Below the pieces are notes generated by a model. The model ran no database searches. It was not told where the DNA came from and saw nothing but the letters and a program-made list of their open reading frames with translations. A DNA stretch of 40,514 nt, taken from NCBI GenBank assembly GCA_000583135.1, contig JFBG01000032.1:1-40514 (forward strand), written 5' to 3'. Below are positions 25,888 through 34,936 of this stretch, piece after piece (the first letter of the stretch is position 1; every line of letters begins with the position of its first letter). This stretch comes from Thioalkalivibrio sp. HK1. Lineage in GTDB: Bacteria; Pseudomonadota; Gammaproteobacteria; HK1. Position numbers and translations under genes: made by a program.

Positions 25888-26497
25888 GCATCGTCGTCGG
25901 CAAGGTCCATCGCCCTCTCCCTCCGACCTTCTCTTTCGAGACGATTCGCTTCGGTGCCAAGAGGGGATCGGATCGCTTTTTCCCGTGCGCGGCTTCACCC
26001 TGATCGAGTTGATCGTGGCCTTGGTGCTGCTCGGGTTGCTGAGCGCCGTGGCCATCCCCAATCTGCAAAATCTCATCGGCGGTGTCGATCGCACGACCGA
26101 GCGGGATCGAATCATCGATCAGATCAACGGGCTCGGGCGGCGGGCCGTGCTCGAACGAAGCGCTTGGGTCGTGATGAGTTCGACGCAGACATCGAGCGGG
26201 GAGTCATCGGCCTTTCCCGACGAGGAGACGAGCGAGGGGTTCTCGGCGAACTCGGACGATATCCACCTCGGCGAGATCCCCGGCGATCGCTTCGTTCGCT
26301 ACCCCCTCGAGGTCCCCGAACAATGGGAAATCAGGCTCGATCCTCCCTTGCTGATTCGTGCCAACGGGGTGTGCCTCGGATCGGAGATGACCTTGTTGCA
26401 CCAAGCCGAACAGGTGTTGCAGTTGACCCTTCACCCTCCTTATTGCGAGTTGAAGCAAGAAGATGATCCCGAGAATTCGGATTCGGGAAGCGGTTAG
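25856..26497 (+). CDS. gspH: Minor pseudopilin GspH
   Basis: This is a pseudopilin-like protein with cleavage site PVRG/FTLIELIVALVLLGLLSAVAIP (Gly46 at -1, Glu51 at +5). Position after gspG and the LIGGVDRTTERDRIIDQINGLGRRAVLERS helix fit GspH. The start is uncertain: ATG 25856 gives a leader of 46 residues, unusually long and Arg-rich, overlapping gspG by 32 bases. GTG 25985 would give a very short leader (VRG). The C-terminal half has an acidic Ser/Glu loop (residues about 110-135) and an acidic tail. The protein is assigned mainly by motif and context, since GspH sequences are poorly conserved. Confidence 0.85.
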   Translation: MPISDICHRTRHRRRQGPSPSPSDLLFRDDSLRCQEGIGSLFPVRGFTLIELIVALVLLGLLSAVAIPNLQNLIGGVDRTTERDRIIDQINGLGRRAVLERSAWVVMSSTQTSSGESSAFPDEETSEGFSANSDDIHLGEIPGDRFVRYPLEVPEQWEIRLDPPLLIRANGVCLGSEMTLLHQAEQVLQLTLHPPYCELKQEDDPENSDSGSG

Positions 26498-26543
26498 GTC
26501 GCACAAGCCGTGTTCTCCTCGCCGCCTCCCGGACGGCTTCGAG

Positions 26544-27029
26544 ATGCGCCGATCGAGCGGCTCGCCGGCGGCGATGGGTGATCTCGGCTCGCATCGTCGA
26601 TCCCGCCGATCCCAGCGCGGATTTTCCCTGCTCGAGGCGGTGGTGGCGCTGGCCGTTTTCGCCGGGGTCGGCATGAGCCTCTACGCCTTGCTCGATAGCA
26701 GCCTGCTCGGATTGAATCGCGCCAAGGATGCGGCGCACCAAGAGGCTGCCGTCCACCGCGCCTTCGAATACCTTGGGGCCATCAACCCGAGGCGACGGCC
26801 CCAAGGGCAGGCGGATGTCGGCGGCGATTATCTCGTCAGATGGAATTCGACGCTCTTGGAGCCGGTGCGCCAAAGCCAAGGAACGCAAGGGGGGAAGGGG
26901 CTCTACGAGGTGGGTCTTTATGCCGTGGATATCGATTTGATCAAAAACGAGGATTCGAGGGAGAGAGAAGTCGGTCGCTACCGTTTGCGCCTCGTCGGCT
27001 TCGAAAAAGTCCGTTCGCTGGATAACTGA
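26544..27029 (+). CDS. gspI: Minor pseudopilin GspI
   Basis: This is a minor pseudopilin of the tip complex (GspI-J-K). The cleavage site QRG/FSLLEAVVALAVFAGV has Gly26 at -1 and Glu31 at +5, and FSLLE is the common form in GspI. ATG 26544 is chosen because it lies after the gspH stop. The frame is open to 26463, which would overlap gspH, and ATG 26574 is a further option. The mature part is somewhat longer than usual but ends with a GspI-like strand, GRYRLRLVGFEKVR. gspJ starts three bases after the stop. Confidence 0.88.
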   Translation: MRRSSGSPAAMGDLGSHRRSRRSQRGFSLLEAVVALAVFAGVGMSLYALLDSSLLGLNRAKDAAHQEAAVHRAFEYLGAINPRRRPQGQADVGGDYLVRWNSTLLEPVRQSQGTQGGKGLYEVGLYAVDIDLIKNEDSREREVGRYRLRLVGFEKVRSLDN

Positions 27030-27032
27030 TCG

Positions 27033-27704
27033 ATGAGCATCGAATTCCCTTTTCGCGCTCGCAGCGCATCGCCCCGCCCAAGATCGCAGGCCTTGGCTTT
27101 CAAGAGGGTTGCCGGATTGACCCTGCTCGAGATGCTGGTGGTCTTGATCATGGTATCGCTGGTCGGGACCATCCTCGTTCAAGCCTTCGGGAATTATCTC
27201 AACGGCTACAGCGTGATTCGGCGGGTGCATCGAGATGCCGCCACCATCGGTTTGGGGCAGCATTGGTTCATGTCGACGGTGCAATCCATGGTGCCCTCGA
27301 TGGATGCGGAAAAACGAGGCTTTTCCGGGGGAACGACGGAATTCCAAGGCCTGACCTTGCAACCCCTCGCCTCCCCTCCGGGCACCCCGGCGATCGCCCG
27401 TTGGGAGATCCGCAACGATGGCAGCCCGCCCTACCTCGCCTATAGCGAATATCGTCCGGGAGCCGTCGAGGGCGACGATGGCCGGATCGATTGGGTCATC
27501 GATGTCGGGGACGAGGGCGGAGCCCTTTCCTTTCAATACGCCGACGAGCCGGATCAATGGCATACCCTGTGGCGGGCCGAAGCCTTCTCCAGAGTGCGCA
27601 TTCCGCGCATGGTGCGCCTCGTCTCCCAATCCGGGCATACCGTCTGGCTGGCCCGCCTGGCCCATCATCCGGAGCCGATGTCGGATAAAAGGGAAGTGCC
27701 GTGA
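27033..27704 (+). CDS. gspJ: Minor pseudopilin GspJ
   Basis: This 223-residue pseudopilin has cleavage site VAG/LTLLEMLVVLIMVSLVGTI (Gly28 at -1, Glu33 at +5). The start of the mature domain, with a long helix followed by beta-rich sequence, and its place between gspI and gspK support GspJ. The stop codon overlaps the GTG start of gspK by four bases (GTGA), so the tip pseudopilins are translationally coupled. Confidence 0.9.
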   Translation: MSIEFPFRARSASPRPRSQALAFKRVAGLTLLEMLVVLIMVSLVGTILVQAFGNYLNGYSVIRRVHRDAATIGLGQHWFMSTVQSMVPSMDAEKRGFSGGTTEFQGLTLQPLASPPGTPAIARWEIRNDGSPPYLAYSEYRPGAVEGDDGRIDWVIDVGDEGGALSFQYADEPDQWHTLWRAEAFSRVRIPRMVRLVSQSGHTVWLARLAHHPEPMSDKREVP

Positions 27705-28831
27705 GCCATCGTATCGTCAGCCCAAGCCTTGCCGCTCGCCGCCCTTTGCGGTGCGCCAAGGGTTTCATCCTCGTCGCCACGCTTTGGATCATGGCGGGCT
27801 TGGCGCTGCTCGCCGCCTATGTCGACAACGCCGTCACCGAGGATATCGAGCGGGCGATCAAAGCCCGAGAGGCGATCCAAAAGGAGATCGATCTGCTCGA
27901 TACCGAGAACACCTTGATCTACATGCTCGTAACCGGACGGATGGGTCATCGCGGATTGCTGATCGAGCCCGTGCAACGCTTTTACGGCGAGAGCGTGGAC
28001 GGCGCCTCCCTGCCGCTGTCGGGGGATGGGATCGACGGGGTCTTGCAACTTGCGGGGCAGACCTACCAAGGCATCGGCGAGACCCTTTTCTCGGTGCAAG
28101 ACGAAAGCGGCTTGGTCTCGATCAGCACCCCGGGCACGCGCCTGTTCCCGCGGGTATTGGCCTCGATCGGTTTGTCCGAATCCGAGATTTCGCGCTTGGT
28201 CCCGAAGATCGAGGATTATGTCGATCATGATCGGGAGATGCGCATGGGCGGGGCCGAGGATTACGAGTATCGATTGGAAAAGATGCCGGTTCCGGCGAAT
28301 TGGATGATGACGAGCCCGCTCGAGTTGCAGCAGGTTCTAGGGAGCGATGTGCTCACCCCCGATCAATGGCAGCGCTTGTTGCCGATGCTCTCCATGCATC
28401 AGTTGATGGGATACAATTTCAATACCATGCGGCTCGATGTGATCGCCGCTTGGCTGAATGTCGACGAGGAATCGCTCCAAGCCTTGGAGGAAGCGCGCAG
28501 TTGGCAGTCGATCAACGATCCCCAGCAGATAGCGAGCCTCACCGGCGAGACCCCGGATATCGACAAAATGGAGTATCTGAGGTTTCCCCAGCGCTATTTG
28601 CGCATCGCGATATGGTCGAAGGGGGATCGCACGCAGCGCTTTTTCGGCATCCGACTTCGGCCTTTGGGCGATAAGGTCCCTTGGAATACGGTTTATCGAT
28701 ATCCGCAGCCTTTGGTGCCCGATGAGGCATACGAAACGCCCCGGCTTGTCCCCACCTCGCTCTTTCAAGAAGCCTCGCCGGACGAAGAGGATGCGAACGA
28801 AGACGATCCTCCGGAAGATCCCGAACAATGA
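27701..28831 (+). CDS. gspK: Minor pseudopilin GspK
   Basis: This large tip pseudopilin has 376 residues, in the usual range for GspK. The leader ends KG/FILVATLWIMAGLALLAAY. The +5 position is Ala instead of Glu, a known exception for GspK, which caps the pseudopilus. The alpha domain typical of GspK is seen, with QDESGLVSISTP (in place of DEQGRINLN) and IEDYVDHDREMRMGGAEDYEY. The C-terminus is very acidic (DEEDANEDDPPEDPE). GTG start at 27701. The ATG of gspL overlaps its stop (ATGA). Confidence 0.92.
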   Translation: MSHRIVSPSLAARRPLRCAKGFILVATLWIMAGLALLAAYVDNAVTEDIERAIKAREAIQKEIDLLDTENTLIYMLVTGRMGHRGLLIEPVQRFYGESVDGASLPLSGDGIDGVLQLAGQTYQGIGETLFSVQDESGLVSISTPGTRLFPRVLASIGLSESEISRLVPKIEDYVDHDREMRMGGAEDYEYRLEKMPVPANWMMTSPLELQQVLGSDVLTPDQWQRLLPMLSMHQLMGYNFNTMRLDVIAAWLNVDEESLQALEEARSWQSINDPQQIASLTGETPDIDKMEYLRFPQRYLRIAIWSKGDRTQRFFGIRLRPLGDKVPWNTVYRYPQPLVPDEAYETPRLVPTSLFQEASPDEEDANEDDPPEDPEQ

Positions 28832-29937
28832 CGATCAGGCAGAGTTTGGGCGCGATTCGAAGACGTTTTTTCAGCGCGCCCGCCACCATCCGCACCCGCA
28901 AAGGGGTGCATCTTTTTCCGGTACGCCCTGCGAACTCCTACCGGGTCGTGGGGCGGGGCCTGTGTATTTTTCGGTGCGAGGATTTCGCGCAGATCCCGCG
29001 CGATCGCCGGCGCAGCGCCTTGGCGTTTCAGGTGCCGATTTGGAGCCCCTTCGAGCGCACCGGCTATCACTGCGTTTGGTCCGGCAGCAAGGCGATGGTC
29101 TGGTGCTGGGACGAGGAGGCCTTGGATCGCTCGCCCGACAACGCCGAGGTCGATCCCGACCTTCCGGAGCTCGACGGCGCCGTAGCGGTGTTGCCGGAGA
29201 CCGTTTTTCTGCCGCGCAAGACAACCGGAGCGGCGTTGCAGCGTTGTCATGACGGTTGGGAAATCCAGATCTGGAAAGACGGAGTCCTGCTCGATTCGAG
29301 ATGGTTTTCCGAACAACCCGGAAAATCGGATATCACGCGCTTCCATCATTCCCTGCGCCAAGCGGGGAGCGATGAATCGCAGCTCGCCGCCGGTCTTCCG
29401 GCGGCGCTGACAAATCCTCTTCCCGCCACCCATCACCCCGATCCTTGGATCGCCCCTCGTTCCGCACGCGAGTGGTTGGAGGATAACGAGTGGAGTTTGG
29501 TGGCGGCTTGCGTTTTCGCGGTGGCCGCCGCCCTCGTTTGGCAAGAGGCGCGGGTGTGGAAATACCGCCAGCTCACCGAGGTCGCCGCCGGCGAATACGC
29601 TCGGGTGCAAGACGAGCTCGATCCGATACTGGCCTCTCGAGACGATTTCGTGAAGCTGCGTCGGCGCAACGAATCGCTGGCGGCGCTGGATCGGCAGCCC
29701 TCCCAAGCCTATTTGATGAAACTCGTCGACGATGCCCTGCCTGCGGAATCGGCGCAACTGCATAATTGGGACTACCAACAAAAGACGCTGCGCTTCGTCA
29801 TCGAGGAAAAATCATCGACCCCGGATCCCATCGCTTATGTGCGGGCCTTGGAGAGCGTGCCCGAATTCGCCCGCGTCAAGGTGGAGCCCGCAAGAGAGGC
29901 GGATCGCCTTGAAGTCACGTTGGAGGTGGAGGGATGA
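28828..29937 (+). CDS. gspL: Inner-membrane assembly protein GspL
   Basis: GspL links the cytoplasmic ATPase GspE to the periplasmic pseudopilus machinery. The 369-residue protein has an N-terminal cytoplasmic domain (1-220, beta-rich), a single membrane span at about 223-239 (SLVAACVFAVAAALVWQ), and a periplasmic helix followed by a ferredoxin-like domain, with DPIAYVRALESVPEFARVKV near the end. Sequence identity in this family is low. The assignment rests on topology, size and its position between gspK and gspM, with ATGA overlaps on both sides. Confidence 0.85.
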   Translation: MTIRQSLGAIRRRFFSAPATIRTRKGVHLFPVRPANSYRVVGRGLCIFRCEDFAQIPRDRRRSALAFQVPIWSPFERTGYHCVWSGSKAMVWCWDEEALDRSPDNAEVDPDLPELDGAVAVLPETVFLPRKTTGAALQRCHDGWEIQIWKDGVLLDSRWFSEQPGKSDITRFHHSLRQAGSDESQLAAGLPAALTNPLPATHHPDPWIAPRSAREWLEDNEWSLVAACVFAVAAALVWQEARVWKYRQLTEVAAGEYARVQDELDPILASRDDFVKLRRRNESLAALDRQPSQAYLMKLVDDALPAESAQLHNWDYQQKTLRFVIEEKSSTPDPIAYVRALESVPEFARVKVEPAREADRLEVTLEVEG

Positions 29938-30560
29938 GTCTTTTCGGCAAGACCGTACGGCATATCCACGGCGAGTTGGTCAGCCGTCGCCGACTGCGCA
30001 TCGGGGTGTGGTTCATCTTGGCGATCATCGCCCTCCAATCGCTGTTGGTGCAATCCGATCGTTTGGCCGCGGTCGAAAACGAATATCTTTCCGTGGCCGA
30101 TCGAGGGGCGCGCGCCTCGGCCTTGTTGGAGCACAAGGATTGGCCCATGCGCCTGTCGCAGGAGCAATCCGTCAACGAGCGACTGAGGGAAACCTTTTGG
30201 CTTAACGAGACCGAAGGGCTCGCCCAGGCCCAGTTGCAGACCGCCTTGCTCGAGATCTCCCGAGAGGCGGGGATGCATACGCCCCATATCCGCTCCGGGG
30301 TCAGTCAGCCGGTGACGGACTTGCCGGGGCTCTATCGCATACAAACGCGTCTCGATGCGAAATATCGTCCCGGGAGCGAGGTGCGCATGCTCCATGCCTT
30401 GGCCATCCACCCGGGTCAGATCGTGGTGGATCGCCTGACCATCAATGCCCGCACCATGAGGATCCGAATGATCGTCTCCGCCTATACCATCGTTTCCGAG
30501 GCCGGGGATACCGCATCCACGGATGCCGCTACGGCCCCGGCGAGCGCTTCGCCCTCGTGA
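29934..30560 (+). CDS. gspM: Inner-membrane protein GspM
   Basis: GspM is the bitopic partner of GspL. This 208-residue protein has a short cytoplasmic start, one membrane span at about 22-40 (IGVWFILAIIALQSLLVQ), a coiled-coil-like stretch, and a periplasmic ferredoxin-like domain, ending in a low-complexity Ala/Ser/Thr tail. It overlaps gspL by four bases (ATGA), and its stop overlaps the next start (TGATG). It is assigned by topology and position. Confidence 0.82.
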   Translation: MSLFGKTVRHIHGELVSRRRLRIGVWFILAIIALQSLLVQSDRLAAVENEYLSVADRGARASALLEHKDWPMRLSQEQSVNERLRETFWLNETEGLAQAQLQTALLEISREAGMHTPHIRSGVSQPVTDLPGLYRIQTRLDAKYRPGSEVRMLHALAIHPGQIVVDRLTINARTMRIRMIVSAYTIVSEAGDTASTDAATAPASASPS

Positions 30561-31201
30561 TGAGTGCATCCCCCGCCATTCCTTCTTCCGCATCGGAGGG
30601 TTTGTCCTCCGGTGCGTCGTCGGCGCCCGGTGTCAGATCCGCACGTCGCGGGCGGTGGCGTACGATTACGCTGCTGACCCTATCGATGATCGCGGTGCTG
30701 GCGGCGGCGCTGTATTTGCCGATCCCGGTACCGGTTTCCGAGCCGGATGTGAGGGTCAATACATTCTTGGAAGGCGAAGCGCCGAGCGTCGCCCCCGCAG
30801 AGGATCTCGATGGATTTCTCTCCACCGAGCTGTGGGGTAGGCTTCCGGCCGTGGTCAGCGAGCAGATCCCGGTGATCCCCGCCCCCGAAGCCCCTCCTCC
30901 CTCTCCCGAGCCCGCGTTCGAGGCCACCACCAACCCCGAGCTGCAAAAGATAGGATTTATCGGGTTGATCGTTACCGGCAACAACAGCGCGATGCTCTTG
31001 AAGGGAGCCTCGGGGGATATCTCGCGCTACGGATTGGGCCAGGCATTGCCCGACGGGCGCATTTTGACCAGCGTATCGGGCAATTCCTTGACCTTGAGAA
31101 ATCCGCAAAATGAGCAGGACGAGATTTTGGAACTCTTTCCGAGATCGACCTCGGGGGATCCATCGTCGTCCTCGACGGCACCGGATGCCCCGGCGCAGTG
31201 A
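30560..31201 (+). CDS. gspN: GspC/XpsN-like inner-membrane protein
   Basis: This 213-residue bitopic protein corresponds in position to XpsN of Xanthomonas and in function to GspC, which connects the inner-membrane platform to the secretin. Seen: one membrane span (about 34-54, TITLLTLSMIAVLAAALYLP), a Pro-rich linker (PAPEAPPPSPEPAFE), and an HR-type domain, IGFIGLIVTGNNSAMLLKG through GRILTSVSGNSLTLRN. It ends in a Ser/Ala tail. GTG 30557 and ATG 30560 are both possible starts; both overlap the gspM stop. A PDZ domain, found in some GspC proteins, is absent. Confidence 0.82.
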   Translation: MSASPAIPSSASEGLSSGASSAPGVRSARRGRWRTITLLTLSMIAVLAAALYLPIPVPVSEPDVRVNTFLEGEAPSVAPAEDLDGFLSTELWGRLPAVVSEQIPVIPAPEAPPPSPEPAFEATTNPELQKIGFIGLIVTGNNSAMLLKGASGDISRYGLGQALPDGRILTSVSGNSLTLRNPQNEQDEILELFPRSTSGDPSSSSTAPDAPAQ

Positions 31202-31223
31202 GCCTTGTCCCATCGGGGCATTT

Positions 31224-31302
31224 CGAATCGCGGCATCGAAACGCATCGCATTGAGTTGCATCGAATCGAATTGAATCGAATCGAAATACATCGAAACGAG
31301 AT
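31224..31302. repeat. ATCGAA-rich degenerate repeat tract
   Basis: Within the 375-base gap between gspN and gspD, this tract consists mostly of GCATCGAAAC, ATCGAATCGAATTG and similar units, with ATCGA occurring about eight times in roughly 80 bases. It has no open frame resembling a protein. The rest of the gap (31303-31576) shows no gene. A ribosome-binding site for gspD is weak. Confidence 0.7.
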
Positions 31303-31576
31303 GAGAAGGCGAGCGCAGATGGATCTCTTTCGATCCGAGGATTCCCGATGAATCCCTCGCCTTGGCCGCTTCGGGGCGAAAGGACCATCGATCATCGAGG
31401 CTCGATCTTGGGCAACCGGGCTTGGGCCGCCGACATTTGCCCGAAGTCCGAGACCATCGCCTTCGGATGATCCCGTCAGCCCCCCGGCCAAGGCCGACGG
31501 ATCCCCTTAAAATCCCGACCGTTCGCACCTCGTGCGAAGACGGTCATCGAAGGAACAATCGAGCGAGTTATCTTAG

Positions 31577-33973
31577 ATGAAAAAAATCTCACCCATGAGC
31601 GATGCGCTGTTCGGCACCCGAATCCTCGCAGGTCTCGAAGATCGCTCCAAGCGTTTCTTTCGCCTATCTTGCGTGTTGTGTCTGTCGGTGCTGGCAAGCG
31701 CTTGTCAGAATATCCAGATTCCCCCCTTGCCCGAGCCGCTTCGGGAACCCCGACCGCCGGTTTGGCCATCCCCGGCATCGGAGGAAGTTCCCATTTCCAC
31801 CCCGCTGACGACGAGCCGGGAGGCACAGCAGGGTCAAGGTGCGGGTCTGCGAACCAGCCGACCCCCGGGGGTGGATATTCAGCGCACGATGGCCGAGGGG
31901 ATCGCGGATCGGATGGGGCAGGATCTGACGGGCGATCCGGTCCTGGTCAGTTTCAACGAAGTGCCCTTGGTCACCTTCATCAACGAGGTCTTCGGGCAGG
32001 AACTGGGGATGTCTTTCGTCATCTCCCCGGAATTGAGGCAGCGATCGGACTTGGTGACCTTGCGTTTGACCGAGCCCTTGCCGCCCTCCCGCTTGTTCTC
32101 CGCCGCCCGTCAGGTGCTGCGGGAATACGGGATCGAATTGCGCGAAACGGAAGGCTTGATCACGTTCTCTTTGAGCCAGGAAAGCGCCACCCGCGAGATC
32201 CCGCTCTTGATCAGCGGCCGAGCCATGCTGGATGTGCCGCCGAGCCATCGCACCATCTTTCAGTTGGTTCCCTTGCGGGTGATGCGCAGCCCCCAAGTGA
32301 TCGGTTGGCTAAGGCAAGCCTTCGAGGGGCAGCCCCTCCAGATAGCCCAGGACGGCGACCGCAACGCCTTGCTGTTGAGCGGCAGCGCGGAGTTGATCGC
32401 CCAGGCCATCGATATGATGGACGTTCTCGATCAGCCTTTGCTGCACGGGCGCTACGGGATCATCATCGAGCCCCGCTACCTCGACCCCCAATCGCTTGCC
32501 CGAGCGTTGGAGACCGTTCTCCTCGCCGAGGGTTATCAGCCCAGCATCGGTCGCATCGGCGGCAGTTCGGTGCTGCTGCCCATCGATGGCACCAACAAGC
32601 TGATCGTCTTCGCTGCGGATCAGGATGGGCTCGACCATATCCTCGAGTGGGCGCGGGTGCTCGACGAGGATCGCAGCAAGTCGGTCGAGCAGGATGTCTA
32701 TTCCTACCTCGTGCGCAATGTCAAGGCCGAGAGCATCACCGCCACCATCGGTCAGATGCGCCCCCAGATGGCCGACGGCGAGGATCGCACGCCGGGGACC
32801 TTGGTCGTGGACGCCAATACCAACACCCTCTTTTTCCGGGGCACCGGTGTCGAGTGGGCGGCCATTCTCGATATCGCCAGGAGGTTGGACAAGCCTGAGC
32901 CTGCGGTGTTGATCGAAGTGCTCTTGGCCGAGATCACTCTCTCCGATTCCGAGGGCAGCGGTTTCGAGTTCCTGATCAAAAACGATATTGGCGAGCGCAG
33001 CCTGACGGGGCGCACTTTGGGAGCCCTCGGCGTCAGCACTCGCGGACTCTCTTTCGCCTTGGACAGCGCAGGACAAACGAGGGCGGCGCTGAGTTTTTTC
33101 CGGGAGAGCAATCGGGTGGTGATTCACTCGAATCCGCGCCTGTTGGTGCGCAGCGGCAAAACCGCTTCCATCAATGTCGGTAACGAGATCCCGCTGATCA
33201 CCCAGCGCTCCGCCGAGCAGACGACGACCCAGACCAGCGGAACCAGCGATATCGTGCAGCAAGTTACCTATCGCAAGACCGGTGTGGATCTCTCCGTCAC
33301 TCCCACCGTGCAGGCCAACGGTCTCGTGGAGCTCGATATCAACCAGAGCCTGAGCGAGGCGCGTCCGGCCGCCAGCACCAGTTTGGAGGGTTCTCCCACC
33401 ATCCTCAACCGCCAAGTGAGCACCTCTTTGGTTCTGCGCGATGGCGGCTCGCTGCTGATGGGGGGGTTGATCTCGAATACCCAAAGCGACGGTCGCAACG
33501 ATTTGCCCGGGGGACTGAGCGATATTCCCCTGATCGGCTCGTTGTTCCGGGCGGATAATTTTCAAAAAGATCGCACCGAGCTGATCATCATGGTGATCCC
33601 TTATGTGGTCAACAGCAACGAGGACGGTCGTCGACTCACGGCCACCTTGCGCGATCAGATGAATCTTCGCTCGGGGATGAGCATCGGAGTCGATGATGCC
33701 TCCACCGGCTTCGGTGCTTCCGCCGAGCCCGATCCCGCCACGACTCCTTCCGCTCCCGAGCCTTTCATCGTCGAGACCCCCGAGGATATCTCCGAGTCCG
33801 GCTCGGATGCGCAACGAAGCGAGTTGCAAGTGCGTCCCGCTCCCGGTGCCGTCTCCGATGTCGGCGTCGAGAGCCTTGCGCAATCCGCATTGCAAGCCCC
33901 GCCGCCGCCCGCTCCTGATACCCCGGAAGAGGGGAATTTGCAAGGTCCGGTTGCAAGGCTAGGCGCAAGGTAG
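31577..33973 (+). CDS. gspD: Type II secretion secretin GspD
   Basis: This is the outer-membrane secretin, 798 residues. The N-terminus carries a hydrophobic segment ending in a lipobox-like SVLASAC (Cys43), as in the lipoprotein XpsD, although Ala at -3 makes the box imperfect. Periplasmic N domains follow from about residue 120 (VSFNEVPLVTFINEVFGQE). The secretin domain, about 515-680, has NPRLLVRSGKTASINVGNEIP, then VSTSLVLRDGGSLLMGGLIS and LSDIPLIGSLFR, ending with TELIIMVIPYVV. A Pro/Ser/Glu-rich tail of about 120 residues may hold an S domain or bind a pilotin, but no pilotin is seen nearby. Placement at the end of the cluster rather than before gspE matches the xps order. Confidence 0.95.
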   Translation: MKKISPMSDALFGTRILAGLEDRSKRFFRLSCVLCLSVLASACQNIQIPPLPEPLREPRPPVWPSPASEEVPISTPLTTSREAQQGQGAGLRTSRPPGVDIQRTMAEGIADRMGQDLTGDPVLVSFNEVPLVTFINEVFGQELGMSFVISPELRQRSDLVTLRLTEPLPPSRLFSAARQVLREYGIELRETEGLITFSLSQESATREIPLLISGRAMLDVPPSHRTIFQLVPLRVMRSPQVIGWLRQAFEGQPLQIAQDGDRNALLLSGSAELIAQAIDMMDVLDQPLLHGRYGIIIEPRYLDPQSLARALETVLLAEGYQPSIGRIGGSSVLLPIDGTNKLIVFAADQDGLDHILEWARVLDEDRSKSVEQDVYSYLVRNVKAESITATIGQMRPQMADGEDRTPGTLVVDANTNTLFFRGTGVEWAAILDIARRLDKPEPAVLIEVLLAEITLSDSEGSGFEFLIKNDIGERSLTGRTLGALGVSTRGLSFALDSAGQTRAALSFFRESNRVVIHSNPRLLVRSGKTASINVGNEIPLITQRSAEQTTTQTSGTSDIVQQVTYRKTGVDLSVTPTVQANGLVELDINQSLSEARPAASTSLEGSPTILNRQVSTSLVLRDGGSLLMGGLISNTQSDGRNDLPGGLSDIPLIGSLFRADNFQKDRTELIIMVIPYVVNSNEDGRRLTATLRDQMNLRSGMSIGVDDASTGFGASAEPDPATTPSAPEPFIVETPEDISESGSDAQRSELQVRPAPGAVSDVGVESLAQSALQAPPPPAPDTPEEGNLQGPVARLGAR

Positions 33974-34936
33974 GATGCTTCGTCGATCGTCGATCGATCA
34001 TCGGCTCGGATCGTTCGAAGCCTTGTCCCTTTCGGGCCGGCTTGGATCGGGTGTGGATCATCGTCGAGGCGTCGGTGGTTGTGGTCCTCGTGCGAGGGCT
34101 TTTCGAGCGATCTCGAAAAAAAAAGCGAGGGATCGTCTCGGCGAACGATTTCGAACCGAGCCGATCCGAATCCGCATAGAATCGGCGCCGATAGCGGACC
34201 CGATCCGGTGGGAGGATCTCCCCCGGGGCCAAGAGCCATCGAGCCGAAAAAGCAAGACGGTGGATCCGAAAGGCGTACAGCGTCCATCCTCGGATGGATG
34301 CAGCGATGGCGAGCAAGGCCAAGGCGTGCGAAAAAACCTCAAGGCTTTCGGTGTTTTGGTAAGATCCAATCAGTTCGATGCCGTTCGATGTGTGGTATAG
34401 TTCGCAGCCGAATCGGGATGCATCGACCCCGGCCGGTAGGCTAGGGGAGTGGCGTGAGTGTGATGATGCGGGGCAAACGCCTCGTTCGTCTTCCATGAAA
34501 TGGCCGCTACCTCGGGACTGCCGATCCGGGTCGTTGAAGATATCCCGATTTTCGAACTCGCCCAAGCCTTTTCGGATGGCGGTATCGTGACCTGCGATCC
34601 TCGTGAGGGGATCATCGGGAAGATGATCGATCGAAGGGCTATCGGTCGAAGGTCCGCAAGATGTGGAACGAGGCGGGCGAATTCGAAAATCGGATCGTAT
34701 AATCCAGCGAAGCGGCAGTAAAAGAATTTCCGGCTTCGACGAGTTCGGTTCATGCCGAGGTGCACATGCCAAAGATGCAGTCGGGATCCTTGGCGAAGTT
34801 CGGGTCGAGTGGTTCGGGCGATTTTCGAACTTGGATTGATAAACGAAGTGGACGTTCGAAGCGGATGTCATGCATCAAAGAAGGGAACCCCATCAGGCAG
34901 GCTTCATTCCTGCATGAGCTTTCGAGGAGCGCAACA
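33974..34936. other. 963-base gap, no convincing gene
   Basis: The gap between gspD and the exported protein contains a nine-A run (34116-34124) inside an imperfect inverted repeat and dense TCGATC words near 33979-34012. A minus-strand frame stays open across most of it, but its translation is low-complexity, Arg/Ser/Pro-rich and unlike a protein. Nothing else is supported apart from the possible -10 box listed separately. Confidence 0.45.
34698..34703 (+). promoter_or_regulatory. Possible -10 box for the exported protein gene
   Basis: A perfect TATAAT occurs 233 bases before the ATG of the exported protein. The -35 position at standard spacing (GGGCGA) is poor, so this is a weak call. If used, the transcript would have a leader of about 225 bases. 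Confidence 0.28.

Noticed and set aside
32309..33943. 544-codon minus-strand open frame opposite gspD
   Set aside because: It is a mirror of the gspD coding bias. No motif is seen, and the secretin on the plus strand is unambiguous.
33765..34871. 368-codon minus-strand open frame across the 3' end of gspD and the following gap
   Set aside because: The translation is low-complexity and Arg/Ser/Pro-rich, part of it is antisense to gspD, and no ribosome-binding site was noticed. It probably reflects the scarcity of stops in TCGA-rich DNA.
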